Below are positions 41,900 through 50,883 of a stretch of DNA of 64,000 nt, piece after piece. The position numbers and the translations under genes were made by a program. Within the stretch, counting starts at the first letter, position 1. Each line of letters begins with the position of its first letter. The notes below the pieces were generated by a model. The model was not told the DNA's origin. It did not search any database and was given only the letters and a program-made list of their open reading frames with translations. This DNA is from Pseudophaeobacter sp965641885 (GTDB taxonomy: Bacteria; Pseudomonadota; Alphaproteobacteria; Rhodobacterales; Rhodobacteraceae). The stretch is taken from assembly GCA_965641885.1 (NCBI GenBank), contig OZ282574.1, positions 2,976,001 to 3,040,000 of the forward strand, in the 5' to 3' direction.

Positions 41900-42790
41900 T
41901 TACAATCCACCCTCGTTCAATTCTCTGATCCGCCACCAGTTTTCCACTGCATTCTCCGTCATTCGGACTGTCGGCCGCGCCGCAATCCGCATATCCACCA
42001 CCGCGACATCGCGCTCCAGCAGATCCTGTACTTCACTCACCACAATCACCCGCTCCAGTGCCGGAATAGGCTTGATCGCAGGCAGCATAATGCGTTGCCC
42101 CCGGTCCAGAACCACATCCCAACGGCGCTCGCCAATGCGCACCAAACCCCGAAGACGGCTGCCCAGAGGCCGCGCGGCGGCAATCAGCTGCAGCGCCTCA
42201 TCGGCCATGAGGTTGGCTGAGCGGCCAGCAATCAACGGTAATTCGGGGTTCATCGCTCGCCGTCCTAGCTCAGCGACATGCGCGCCAGTTTCGTCCAGCA
42301 AGGCCAGGCCTTCGTAATTGCGCCAGATCAGAGCAGGCACACGCTCTTCCAGATCGATCTGCAAAATCCCGCCGGGACGAATACGCACATTGGCTGATTT
42401 CACCGGATCAAGCGCTTCGATCTTGGTGCGGATCTGCTCCAGATCCAAATCAAAAGAGCTCACCGGGAAATCTAACGGCAGCACTTCGCGCACGTCTTGT
42501 GCGACGCTGGAACCGGCGCCATCAATGGCCATAACATTGACCATAAACTCCGGACGTTCCTCGATCGAGGCGCGAATGGAACTCATGGCATCCTGCACCA
42601 TTTCCCGCCGTCCGGCATCGGCAAGGAAGGCACCAGTTGCCGCAACAGCCAGGCACAGTGGCACGCCGAACTTGAGCCCAAAGCGAATGCCCGGGGTCAA
42701 CATCCAGCGCTGCAGCCGGTATTTCAGGCGCGACGGCGCCGGGTCGGCCTGTGCAGACCGTCGCAGGATCCGTGCCCTTAGCGCCCGCAT
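41900..42790 (-). CDS. ftsQ: cell division protein FtsQ
   Basis: FtsQ is a bitopic divisome protein that links early and late division proteins. The 296-residue protein has a basic cytoplasmic start, one membrane segment (FGVPLCLAVAATGAFLA near residues 42-58) and the periplasmic POTRA and beta domains (DLDLEQIRTKIEALDPVKSANV). ATG 42790 has GAGGATGCATC in front and overlaps the ddl end by 13 bases; a frame extending to 42841 lies inside ddl and was not used. Confidence 0.93.
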   Translation of the reverse strand: MRALRARILRRSAQADPAPSRLKYRLQRWMLTPGIRFGLKFGVPLCLAVAATGAFLADAGRREMVQDAMSSIRASIEERPEFMVNVMAIDGAGSSVAQDVREVLPLDFPVSSFDLDLEQIRTKIEALDPVKSANVRIRPGGILQIDLEERVPALIWRNYEGLALLDETGAHVAELGRRAMNPELPLIAGRSANLMADEALQLIAAARPLGSRLRGLVRIGERRWDVVLDRGQRIMLPAIKPIPALERVIVVSEVQDLLERDVAVVDMRIAARPTVRMTENAVENWWRIRELNEGGL

Positions 42791-43698
42791 GATGCATCCT
42801 CGACCAATAGGGCGCAGAGCGCGCCAAAGGAGATGCCACAATGGTCGGCCTGTTCCGGCGCCAGCGAGGTGGGCGTCATGCCCGGCTGATTGTTGGTTTC
42901 AAGCAGGATCAGACCCTTGGCACCCTTGGCCTCGTCCCAGCGAATATCGGTCCGGCTCAGGCCGCGACAGCCAAGAGCTTGATGCGCCCGTAGCGCATAA
43001 TCAAAGCAGAGGGCGCGAATATCTTGCGGCAGATCGGCTGGGATCACGTGGCGCGAGCCGCCAGGTTTGTATTTTGCATCATAGTCATACCAGCCGTCCG
43101 TCAGAATATCGGTGACCTCAAGCGCGCGATCCCCGAGCACAGAAACGCTGAGCTCGCGGCCCGGCGCAAAGGCCTCGACCAGAACCTCGTCCGGCATCTC
43201 GGGAGACAGTTGGGGGGGGCCATTGGCAGCCTCATGGACCAGATAGATGCCAACGCTTGAACCTTCGTTGTTGGGCTTGACCACATAGGGAGGGGTCATG
43301 ACATGCGCTGCCATCACCGCGTCCCTGGGATATAACCCGCTGGGCGCAATGGGCAGCCCAGCCTGCTGAAACACCATTTTGCTGCGCTGCTTGTCCATCG
43401 CCAGGGCTGACGCCAGAACACCTGAATGGGTGTAGGGCATCCCCATCCACTCCAGCAGGCCCTGAACGCAGCCGTCCTCACCCCAGCGACCATGCAGGGC
43501 GTTGAAGACGACATCCGGTTTGCAGTTTGTAAGCTGCGCGTAGAGGTCCGGACCCGCGTCCAGCTCTGTCACGTCATACCCTTCGCCCCGTAGTGCGGCT
43601 GCGCATTCACGCCCACTGGACAAGGAGACCTCGCGTTCTGCCGAGGGTCCACCCAATAGTACCGCCACTTTCGGGAGTGTTCTGCTCGACTCACCCAC
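42778..43698 (-). CDS. ddl: D-alanine--D-alanine ligase
   Basis: Ddl joins two D-alanines for the peptidoglycan stem peptide. The 306-residue ATP-grasp protein has VAVLLGGPSAEREVSLSSG near the start, YVVKPNNEGSSVGIYLV in the middle, SRTDIRWDE and LLETNNQPGMTPTSLAPEQA at the end. The start codon is GTG with GAGG eight bases before. It sits between murB and ftsQ as expected in a dcw cluster. Confidence 0.95.
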   Translation of the reverse strand: MGESSRTLPKVAVLLGGPSAEREVSLSSGRECAAALRGEGYDVTELDAGPDLYAQLTNCKPDVVFNALHGRWGEDGCVQGLLEWMGMPYTHSGVLASALAMDKQRSKMVFQQAGLPIAPSGLYPRDAVMAAHVMTPPYVVKPNNEGSSVGIYLVHEAANGPPQLSPEMPDEVLVEAFAPGRELSVSVLGDRALEVTDILTDGWYDYDAKYKPGGSRHVIPADLPQDIRALCFDYALRAHQALGCRGLSRTDIRWDEAKGAKGLILLETNNQPGMTPTSLAPEQADHCGISFGALCALLVEDASCGR

Positions 43699-44095
43699 GA
43701 TAGCGCCTCAAAATTGTCGGGCTTTTCGCCCTTGGTTATTGGAGCCAGAAAATGGCCCGCATATTTCTCGGGTCGTTGCCCGTTTTTGGCAGGAGTTAAC
43801 ACCCCTTATTTTTCGACAGGGTCATACAACGTGACCCCAATTGCCCGCCAAACAGCTGCCTGGGCTGCTGGAGAGCTAATTTCGCACCTCTGGCGAGGCC
43901 CCAGCCCTGGCAAGACCCCAGCCCTGACAACGCCCTGCGCCATCATAACGCCACAAGTCTTACCGGGTTATTAACGGTGCCTTTACCATGTTAAAGATCT
44001 GTCCTGCCAGCCTGTTGCTACACTCAAACACCTGATCACAGCCTCAAAAAATCGCAATGGTTTGAAAAACCTATGAGTTTCAGGATGTCGCGGTG
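43699..44095. other. gap between murB and ddl
   Basis: No gene is visible. The stretch holds a GGGTCA/TGACCC hairpin near 43818-43836, a GGGC-TTTTC-GCCC hairpin near 43734, a short CCCAGCCCTG direct repeat near 43900-43927, and two facing TTAA half-sites (43972 and 43992). It probably carries the promoter of ddl-ftsQ-ftsA, but I cannot point to boxes with confidence. Confidence 0.5.
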
Positions 44096-45037
44096 TTATT
44101 TTGATTGCTCGAACAGGGGCTCTCCGACCCTCTTGATTTCCCACTCTAGCGTTATGCCGGAATTGGCGTAAACCTTTTTTCTGACATCTTCACCCAATGT
44201 TTCAAGATCTGCGGCAGATGCGCCACCGGTGTTGATCATAAAGTTCGAGTGCTTCTCGCTCATCTGCGCGCCACCTATGCGGGCTCCACGCAAACCTGCG
44301 TCGTCAATGACCTTCCAGGCCTTCAGGTCCTGCACATCATCTGCCCGCCCCGTCGAGGAAAATCCCGCAGGATTTCGAAAGGTTGAGCCTGCCGAACGCT
44401 CTTTGGTTGGCTGGCTTTCATCGCGCCTTTTCAGCTGCTCTGCCATGCGCTCATGCAGTGCCGCCGCCCCTGTTGCCGGTGCCGCCGCGCCGCGCAGCGT
44501 GGCAGAGACCAGAACCGCCCCCTCAGGGAAAGCGGTCTGACGATAGGCGAATTGCAGCTCACCTGCGGTGATCTCGCGCAGCATGCCATCGCGGGTGACG
44601 ATCTGTGCCGCCACAAAGACATCCGCGATATAGCTGCCATAGCAGCCAGCATTCATCCGCACAGCGCCGCCGATAGTGCCCGGAATGGTGCGCAAAAAGG
44701 TAAGGTCCAGCCCGGCATCTGCAGCGCGCTTGGCCACATGTGCATCCAGCGCTGCCGCCCCAACAGTCACCAGATCGCCCGCAATCTCAATACCGTTAAA
44801 GCCTCGCCCCAGGCGGATCACCACAGCCCGCAGCCCGCCGTCGCGCACGATCAGGTTAGAGCCAACCCCCATGGGAAAAACCACGGTCTGCGCAGGCAGG
44901 TGGGCCAGAAGATGCTGCAGATCTTCAACATCCGCAGGCTGAAACAAATAGTCGGCCGCCCCGCCAACCCGCAGCCACGTAAGCTCTGCAAGGTTCCGGT
45001 TCGCCGTCAGTTTGCCTCGGATACCGTCGATTTTCAT
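44096..45037 (-). CDS. murB: UDP-N-acetylenolpyruvoylglucosamine reductase
   Basis: MurB is the FAD enzyme that makes UDP-N-acetylmuramate. The 313-residue type II-like protein has LTWLRVGGAADYLFQPADV, VFPMGVGSNLIVRDGG, IPGTIGGAVRMNAGCYGSYI and the catalytic serine/glutamate end (GSTFRNPAGF, EKHSNFMINTGGASAAD). ATG 45037 has a CAGGG before it; the frame is open to 45433 but that part has no family sequence and was not used. It follows two DUF2484 genes by 155 bases. Confidence 0.95.
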   Translation of the reverse strand: MKIDGIRGKLTANRNLAELTWLRVGGAADYLFQPADVEDLQHLLAHLPAQTVVFPMGVGSNLIVRDGGLRAVVIRLGRGFNGIEIAGDLVTVGAAALDAHVAKRAADAGLDLTFLRTIPGTIGGAVRMNAGCYGSYIADVFVAAQIVTRDGMLREITAGELQFAYRQTAFPEGAVLVSATLRGAAAPATGAAALHERMAEQLKRRDESQPTKERSAGSTFRNPAGFSSTGRADDVQDLKAWKVIDDAGLRGARIGGAQMSEKHSNFMINTGGASAADLETLGEDVRKKVYANSGITLEWEIKRVGEPLFEQSK

Positions 45038-45192
45038 GCCCTGACACTCCCTCGTCCCGGCCCGGCAAAGGCCGCATTCGAATTCCCAGCCAGCCTTTAG
45101 CCCGTATATGAGCACAAAGACAACGCCCCACTGGGCCTCACTGGGCCCCACTGGCAGCTTGGCTTGGCCACGCTCCACAGAGGCGACGCATC

Positions 45193-45462
45193 TTAGTCTT
45201 TGTCGCTGCTGCGATCTTTTATGCGTGCAAAACCAAACCAGCGGATCAGATAGATCACCGGCCAGCGCAGAACGCTCATGGCGGCGCACAGCACGCCCAA
45301 CCCCCACCATGGCCCGTTTTGATAGACCACATAGCCCAGCAGCGGAATGCCGGAAATGATCAGCAAATAGGCCCGCCGCCAGTGATGATCCTTGCTCGGC
45401 AGCACCGCCAGAAAATTGGCAACCAAGGCCCATACCGCAGCCAATGTCAGCGAAAGTGTCAT
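45193..45462 (-). CDS. DUF2484 family membrane protein, second copy
   Basis: This 89-residue protein has three hydrophobic segments (TLSLTLAAVWALVANFLAV, AYLLIISGIPLLGYVVY, WWGLGVLCAAMSVL) and a basic C-terminal region with LRWPVIYLIRW. It is a paralog of the gene just upstream, whose stop overlaps its start by four bases. The family is small and, as far as I know, typical for Rhodobacterales dcw clusters; its role is unknown, and a link to the cell envelope is only suggested by place. Confidence 0.8.
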   Translation of the reverse strand: MTLSLTLAAVWALVANFLAVLPSKDHHWRRAYLLIISGIPLLGYVVYQNGPWWGLGVLCAAMSVLRWPVIYLIRWFGFARIKDRSSDKD

Positions 45463-45719
45463 TCCTGCGTATCCTTTATCAGCGCCTCACTGGGCGCGCG
45501 GAACTTGGCCCAGTAATATCTGATCGGTCGCCGATACATAGAAACCACTGCAAACAGGCCAAAGGCAACAGCGCCCCAGCCAAGCTCAAACCCCAGCCAC
45601 ACCAGTAAAAACGGCGCGAGACACAGCAGGATCCGACCGGGAACATAGTGGCGTTCAACAGGCAGCATGGCCACGCCCGTGGTGGCAAACACCCAGAGGA
45701 TCGCGGCAATAAGGCTCAT
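45459..45719 (-). CDS. DUF2484 family membrane protein, first copy
   Basis: This 86-residue protein has the same layout as the next gene: SLIAAILWVFATTGVAMLP, RILLCLAPFLLVWLGFELG, AVAFGLFAVVSMYRRPIRYY. It starts four bases before the permease stop (ATGA), and its own stop overlaps the second copy, so permease and both DUF2484 genes are translationally coupled. Function unknown. Confidence 0.8.
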   Translation of the reverse strand: MSLIAAILWVFATTGVAMLPVERHYVPGRILLCLAPFLLVWLGFELGWGAVAFGLFAVVSMYRRPIRYYWAKFRAPSEALIKDTQE

Positions 45720-46939
45720 AGCATGCCGCCAAGGGCAGTGGAAAGTGCGGCAAGCGCCAGCACCAGCCCCAGCACAGGAACCGCCATCGGCACCTGAAAC
45801 AGAGCGTCCGGCTGGCGGCGTTTTTGCAGGATCAAGGCCAGATTCACCATCACAAAGACCGAAAGCAGGGTCGCAGAGGTCAGTTCCGCCAACTGGGCCA
45901 CCGGCAGCAAGAAGGCGGCGACAAGAACCGAACTGCCAATCAACACCGTGGCGCGCACCGGCGTGCCAAAGCGCGGATGGGCCTGACGAAACACTGCCAG
46001 CCCCGGGCTTTTTGCCCCAAGACCGTAGAGCACCCGCGAGGCCATAACGATTTGGGCCAGCACGCCATTGAGGGCGGCAAACACAGCAATTGATGAAAGG
46101 AAGTGCGCATCACCGCCCTGGCTTTTTTGCCAGACCAGGGCCAGAGGGCTTTCGGACTGCGCCAACGCCTCAAGCGGCACCGCCCGCACAGTCGCCCAGC
46201 AGACCAGCGCATAGATGACCGAGGTCACCGCCAGCGAGATGATGATCGCGCGCGGCAGAATACGGGTTGGCTCGTGCACTTCTTCGGCCATATTGACGAT
46301 GTCTTCAAACCCGATGAAGGCAAAAAAGGCCAGAACCGCGCCAAAGGCGACCCCTGCCATCAGTCCCGTATTCAGACCTGGGGAGCTGAGCCCATCTAAG
46401 AGCGGCGCGGCTGTCGCCCAATCAGTACTGGCCTCGGCGGAAAATCCGGCCCAAATCACCAGCCCCAGACCAAAGATCTCGATCACGGTAAAAACCGCCA
46501 CCAGCGCAAAACTCTCAAGCACGCCGATGATGGCAACCAGCATCAGCACCAGCCCCATAGCCAGAATGGCAATTTGAGCGTTCACTCCGGTGGCGGCAGA
46601 GAAATAGCCAGCCCCCCCACGCAGCACCGCGCCCGCCGAGATGGTCCCGGCCAGAACCACCGCAAGACCGACGATTATCGCCAGAGACTGAGAGTTGAAC
46701 CCCTGCCCCACAAAGGCGGCCTCTCCGGCGGCTTCGGGCAAACGGGAGGAAAACTCCGCATAGGACAATGCTGTGGGGGCCGCGATCATGCCCGCCAGCA
46801 AAAAGGAAAAAGGCGCCAGAACACCGGCCTGTGCCGCCACGGCGCCCACCAGAACATAAATCCCGGCCCCCACCATGACTCCGATGCCATAGGCGGTCAA
46901 AAGCCCCAGTCCGATGCGACGCTTCAGGGGCTGGCTCAT
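45716..46939 (-). CDS. APC family amino acid permease
   Basis: The 407-residue membrane protein has about 12 hydrophobic segments and the APC start GIGVMVGAGIYVLVGAVAA; FAFIGFEDIVNMAEEVHEP near residue 215 is the conserved loop of amino acid permeases. It lies between murC (29 bases away) and the DUF2484 pair, where most dcw clusters have no transporter. The substrate is unknown; uptake of an amino acid for wall synthesis, or of a recycled wall piece, would fit the place but is speculation. Confidence 0.85.
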   Translation of the reverse strand: MSQPLKRRIGLGLLTAYGIGVMVGAGIYVLVGAVAAQAGVLAPFSFLLAGMIAAPTALSYAEFSSRLPEAAGEAAFVGQGFNSQSLAIIVGLAVVLAGTISAGAVLRGGAGYFSAATGVNAQIAILAMGLVLMLVAIIGVLESFALVAVFTVIEIFGLGLVIWAGFSAEASTDWATAAPLLDGLSSPGLNTGLMAGVAFGAVLAFFAFIGFEDIVNMAEEVHEPTRILPRAIIISLAVTSVIYALVCWATVRAVPLEALAQSESPLALVWQKSQGGDAHFLSSIAVFAALNGVLAQIVMASRVLYGLGAKSPGLAVFRQAHPRFGTPVRATVLIGSSVLVAAFLLPVAQLAELTSATLLSVFVMVNLALILQKRRQPDALFQVPMAVPVLGLVLALAALSTALGGML

Positions 46940-46968
46940 GACTACATTCCTCTAATCATATCGGTTTC

Positions 46969-48381
46969 TCACGCCTGGCGAAGCCGCTCCGGCAGGCCAT
47001 TGGCCCAAGTACTGATGGTCCCGGCCCCAAGGCAAACCACCATGTCACCCGCACGCGCCTGCTCGCGCACCAGGCGCTCAAGATCATCCTCATTCAACAG
47101 GGCCCGGGCGTGGCGGTGCCCATGCCGGATCATGCCCGCCACCAAATCATCCCGGCTGGCGCCAGGAATGGGGTCTTCGCCGGCGGAAAACACCTCGGCG
47201 ATGGCGACCACATCCGCCTCGTTGAAACAGGCACAGAAATCGTCAAACAGGGCCGAGAGGCGCGAGTAGCGATGCGGCTGATGCACCGCGATCACCCGGG
47301 CTCCGGGAGTGTCGGCAATGGCCTGACGGGCGGCTTTCAGGACGGCTGCGATCTCAACCGGGTGATGACCGTAGTCGTCGATAATGGTGACGCCATTGAC
47401 CTCACCCACCTTGGTAAAGCGGCGGTTGACGCCGCCAAAATTGGCAAGGGCTTCGCGAATTTCATGCCCGTTCATGCCCAGATGACGCGCCACAGCCACC
47501 GCTGACAGGGCATTAGAGACGTTGTGATCTCCGGGCATCGGCAGGCTGCAGCCTTCGATCACCCGATCCTCGGACTGCAGATGAATGTCAAAATGCGCCA
47601 CACCCGCCTTATAGGTCAGGTTGGTGGCGCGCACATCGGCCTGCGCGTTAAAGCCATAGGTGACAACGCGGCGGTCCGTAATGCGCCCCACCAACGCCTG
47701 TACCTCGGCATGATCGGTGCAACAGACCGCAACACCGTAAAAAGGAATGTTCGAGACGAACTCATAGAAGCCATCGCGCAGCCGGTCAAAGTCACCCCAG
47801 TGTTCCATATGTTCGGGGTCGATATTGGTGACCACGGCAATGGTGGCAGGCAGCCGGTTAAAGGTGCCGTCGCTCTCGTCGGCCTCAACCACCATCCATT
47901 CGCCCTGCCCCATGCGCGCGTTAGAGCCATAGGCGTGAATGATGCCGCCATTGACAACCGTTGGGTCAAATTTCCCCGCGACCATCAGCTCGGCCATCAT
48001 GGTGGTGGTGGTGGTCTTACCGTGGGTGCCGCCAATGGCAATGTTGGATTTCAGCCGCATGAGTTCGGCCAGCATCTCGGCCCGGCGCACCACGGGCAGG
48101 CCGCGACGGCGCGCCTCGTCCAGTTCGGGATTGCCCGCTTTGATCGCCGAGGAAATCACCACCACCTCAGCATCCGCAAGGTTTTCAGCCTGCTGGCCGA
48201 CAAAGACCAAGGCGCCCAGCGTTTCCAGACGCTGGGTGATCTTTGAGCTCTTCAGATCAGAGCCCTGCACCACATAGCCCAGATTGAGCAGCACCTCGGC
48301 GATGCCGGACATGCCGATGCCGCCGATACCGACAAAATGAATGGGGCCAACGTCACCGGGCAGTTTGGTTGCAGGGGTCAT
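46969..48381 (-). CDS. murC: UDP-N-acetylmuramate--L-alanine ligase
   Basis: MurC adds L-alanine to UDP-MurNAc. The 470-residue Mur ligase has the N-terminal HFVGIGGIGMSGIAEVLLN, the ATP loop AIGGTHGKTTTTTMMAEL near residue 113, ADESDGTFNRL, and the C-terminal IDDYGHHPVEIAAVLKAAR motif specific to MurC. The start lies two bases after the murG stop. Confidence 0.96.
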   Translation of the reverse strand: MTPATKLPGDVGPIHFVGIGGIGMSGIAEVLLNLGYVVQGSDLKSSKITQRLETLGALVFVGQQAENLADAEVVVISSAIKAGNPELDEARRRGLPVVRRAEMLAELMRLKSNIAIGGTHGKTTTTTMMAELMVAGKFDPTVVNGGIIHAYGSNARMGQGEWMVVEADESDGTFNRLPATIAVVTNIDPEHMEHWGDFDRLRDGFYEFVSNIPFYGVAVCCTDHAEVQALVGRITDRRVVTYGFNAQADVRATNLTYKAGVAHFDIHLQSEDRVIEGCSLPMPGDHNVSNALSAVAVARHLGMNGHEIREALANFGGVNRRFTKVGEVNGVTIIDDYGHHPVEIAAVLKAARQAIADTPGARVIAVHQPHRYSRLSALFDDFCACFNEADVVAIAEVFSAGEDPIPGASRDDLVAGMIRHGHRHARALLNEDDLERLVREQARAGDMVVCLGAGTISTWANGLPERLRQA

Positions 48382-48383
48382 CG

Positions 48384-49475
48384 TTATCCTTCCTCGGCCG
48401 TCTGCTCAACCAGAGCCACCAATCGGTCGGTGGCATCGGGAACACCGACATGCAATGCAGCAAGCGACATCTGCAACGCGGCCTGCGGGTTATTTAGTAT
48501 CATGGCGATTTGCCCTGAGAGCGTGGCCACGTCAAGCTTGCTTTCAGGCAGAAGGACCGCCGCGTTGGCGTCGACCAGCCCCCGCGCGTTAGCGGTCTGT
48601 TCATCTCGGATGGCTGCCGCCAGTGGCACCAGGATCGACGGGCGCCCAATGACGCTGATATCAGCGATCGAAGAGGCACCGGCACGCGAAATCACCAGCT
48701 GTGCTTCGGACATACGGGCCGGTACATCATGAAAGAACGGCTGCACATCCGCTGCAATGCCATGACTGTCGTAGAACTCAGAGACGCGCGCCATGTCTTC
48801 CTTGCGGGCCTGATGCGACACGCGCAGATACTGACGCAGGGTGTCCGGCAAGGCCGCAATAGCAGCAGGCACCACATCAGACAGGATACGCGCGCCCTGG
48901 CTTCCGCCCATCACCAGAATAGACATCGGGTAGTCCCCCGGCGCAATAAAGGCAGCGCCCGCGCGCTCAAACACAGCCCCCCGCACCGGGTTGCCCACAT
49001 GAATGCCAGAGACCCCTTCGGGCAACTCGGTCGGCCAGGTGCCACAGGCGACGGTGCCGACCCGTTTGGCAAAAAGCTGGTTGACCCGGCCCAACACGCC
49101 GTTTTGTTCGTGGATCATGCGTGGCAGTCCCAGCAATGTCGCGGCGCCAAGCGCTGGGATTGAGGGGTAGCCGCCAAAGCCGATCACCGCATCGGGGCGA
49201 TCCCGGCGCATCTGCCAGGCCATAGACATCACGCCCGCCGCGATCTTTGGCGCAACCATTGCCTTGGCCAGCAGGCCGCCACGGGCAAAGGTGGCGGATG
49301 AGACCTCTGATATTTCTGTGGTATGGGGAAAGCCGCCGGTGTAACGCGCACCGCGCGCATCGGTCGACAGCTTGACCCGCCAGCCTTTGCGCAGCATCGC
49401 CTCGGCCAGAGCCTGGGCCGGGAACATATGTCCACCGGTGCCACCGGCCGCCATCAAGAGCAGTTTCTGTGTCAT
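48384..49475 (-). CDS. murG: undecaprenyldiphospho-muramoylpentapeptide beta-N-acetylglucosaminyltransferase
   Basis: MurG turns lipid I into lipid II at the inner face of the membrane. The 363-residue GT28 protein has the first G loop LMAAGGTGGHMFPAQALAE, the second ALGAATLLGLPRMIHEQNGVLG, and the donor-binding end VISRAGASSIADISVIGRPSI. It stands between ftsW and murC with gaps of 29 and 2 bases. Confidence 0.96.
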   Translation of the reverse strand: MTQKLLLMAAGGTGGHMFPAQALAEAMLRKGWRVKLSTDARGARYTGGFPHTTEISEVSSATFARGGLLAKAMVAPKIAAGVMSMAWQMRRDRPDAVIGFGGYPSIPALGAATLLGLPRMIHEQNGVLGRVNQLFAKRVGTVACGTWPTELPEGVSGIHVGNPVRGAVFERAGAAFIAPGDYPMSILVMGGSQGARILSDVVPAAIAALPDTLRQYLRVSHQARKEDMARVSEFYDSHGIAADVQPFFHDVPARMSEAQLVISRAGASSIADISVIGRPSILVPLAAAIRDEQTANARGLVDANAAVLLPESKLDVATLSGQIAMILNNPQAALQMSLAALHVGVPDATDRLVALVEQTAEEG

Positions 49476-49504
49476 ATCACTCGTGTTTCTTTGCTTGAGA
49501 CGGT

Positions 49505-50674
49505 TTAGCCGCGTCCGCGACCCCGCAGGAAATCGGCGATCTCACCCTGCGGCCGGGACCGGGTGAAAGACAAGAGCATGCCCAGCGCAATGCCGCCTGC
49601 AATCAGCGAAGAGCCGCCGTAGCTCACGAAGGGCAGCGTCATGCCCTTGGCCGGCAAAAGCCGCACTGCCACCCCCATGTTGATCATCGCCTGCACGCCA
49701 AACATGCAGACCAGACCGGTCCCCGCGAGGCGGATAAAGGTATCGCGCTCACGCATCAGCCGGAACAAGGATCGCACCACCACCATGGCGTAAAGCCCGA
49801 TCAGAACCAGCACCAGAATGAGGCCATATTCCTCGGCTGCGACCGCAACGATGAAATCGGTATGGGCATCGGGCAGCGACCACTTCACCTGGCCTTCACC
49901 AACGCCCACGCCAAACAAGCCACCTTCGCGGATCGCATTGGTGGCATAGCCCATCTGGGTGGTCGGGTCGATTTCGGGGTTCAAAAACCCGTCTATGCGG
50001 CGGGCAAAATGTTCCGAGTTGGAATAGGCAAAAATGCCCCCCAGAACCACCACACCTGCCATGCCAACCAGCAAAAGCATTGGTGCTCCGGCCACAAAAT
50101 ACATCACGCCCCAGCCAAACAGGATCAGACAGGCCTGACCAAAATCGGGTTGCAGCACCAGCATCATCACCACAGCCATGCAGATCCCAAAGGAGATCAG
50201 GGTGCCGGGGGGGCCGTTGATCTGCTGACTGGACGAGATCATCCAGGCCGCCACCACCACAAAGCCGGGTTTTAGAAATTCTGACGGCTGCAACGAGGCG
50301 AACCCCAACGAGTACCAGCGCACAGCGCCCTTGCCAAAATCGGTGCCCAGCACCGGCAGCAGCGCCAGCGCCACAAAGGCACAGGCAAAGCCAAGCACCG
50401 CAAGGCGGCGCACCAGCTGTGGTGACATCATCGAGGTAAGGATCATGGCCGTCAGCGCCGTGACGCCAAAGATGGCCTGCCGTTGCACATAGTGGAAATT
50501 GTCAAACCCGTTGCGCTCGGCCAGCGGCACAGAGGCGGCAAGCCCCAGCAACAGCCCCAATACAAACAGCATCAGGATGCAGGACATGGACCACTTGTCC
50601 AGTGTCCGCCACCATTTCGGAAGGATCGGTTCACCTGTGGGTACAGGAACCGCGCCATAGACCATCTCAGTCAT
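49505..50674 (-). CDS. ftsW: peptidoglycan glycosyltransferase FtsW
   Basis: FtsW is the SEDS-family glycosyltransferase that polymerises septal lipid II with FtsI. The 389-residue protein has about 10 membrane segments, QPSEFLKPGFVVV, the LQPDFGQACLILFGWG motif with the catalytic aspartate region, NAIREGGLFGVGVGEG, and TLPFVSYGGSSLIAGG. It heads the second part of the dcw cluster, after the flavoprotein gene on the other strand, so it must have its own promoter in 50675-50883. Three TGTGGATGC motifs lie there (50806-50840). Confidence 0.95.
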   Translation of the reverse strand: MTEMVYGAVPVPTGEPILPKWWRTLDKWSMSCILMLFVLGLLLGLAASVPLAERNGFDNFHYVQRQAIFGVTALTAMILTSMMSPQLVRRLAVLGFACAFVALALLPVLGTDFGKGAVRWYSLGFASLQPSEFLKPGFVVVAAWMISSSQQINGPPGTLISFGICMAVVMMLVLQPDFGQACLILFGWGVMYFVAGAPMLLLVGMAGVVVLGGIFAYSNSEHFARRIDGFLNPEIDPTTQMGYATNAIREGGLFGVGVGEGQVKWSLPDAHTDFIVAVAAEEYGLILVLVLIGLYAMVVVRSLFRLMRERDTFIRLAGTGLVCMFGVQAMINMGVAVRLLPAKGMTLPFVSYGGSSLIAGGIALGMLLSFTRSRPQGEIADFLRGRGRG

Positions 50675-50883
50675 GGGAATACCGCCAGTCTTTGCCTCAA
50701 AATCAGCCCCATTTTGGGGTCATTGCGCACAGAGTAGCCCGAAACCCCCGGTCAGGCCAGCCTCTTGATGGCCCTGCAGCAGGATTTCGCGCCCCTCGCC
50801 CTCCCTGTGGATGCCCCTTTGTGGATGCCTGTGTGGATGCGGGCCGGCCTCCCCCCCTTGCGCCACTGCGTCATCCGTGATCG

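Noticed and set aside
43899..43930. CCCAGCCCTG direct repeat in the murB-ddl gap
   Set aside because: Short and imperfect; expected by chance in GC-rich DNA.
43972..43997. Pair of TTAA half-sites resembling CtrA boxes
   Set aside because: Orientation and spacing do not fit the CtrA consensus.
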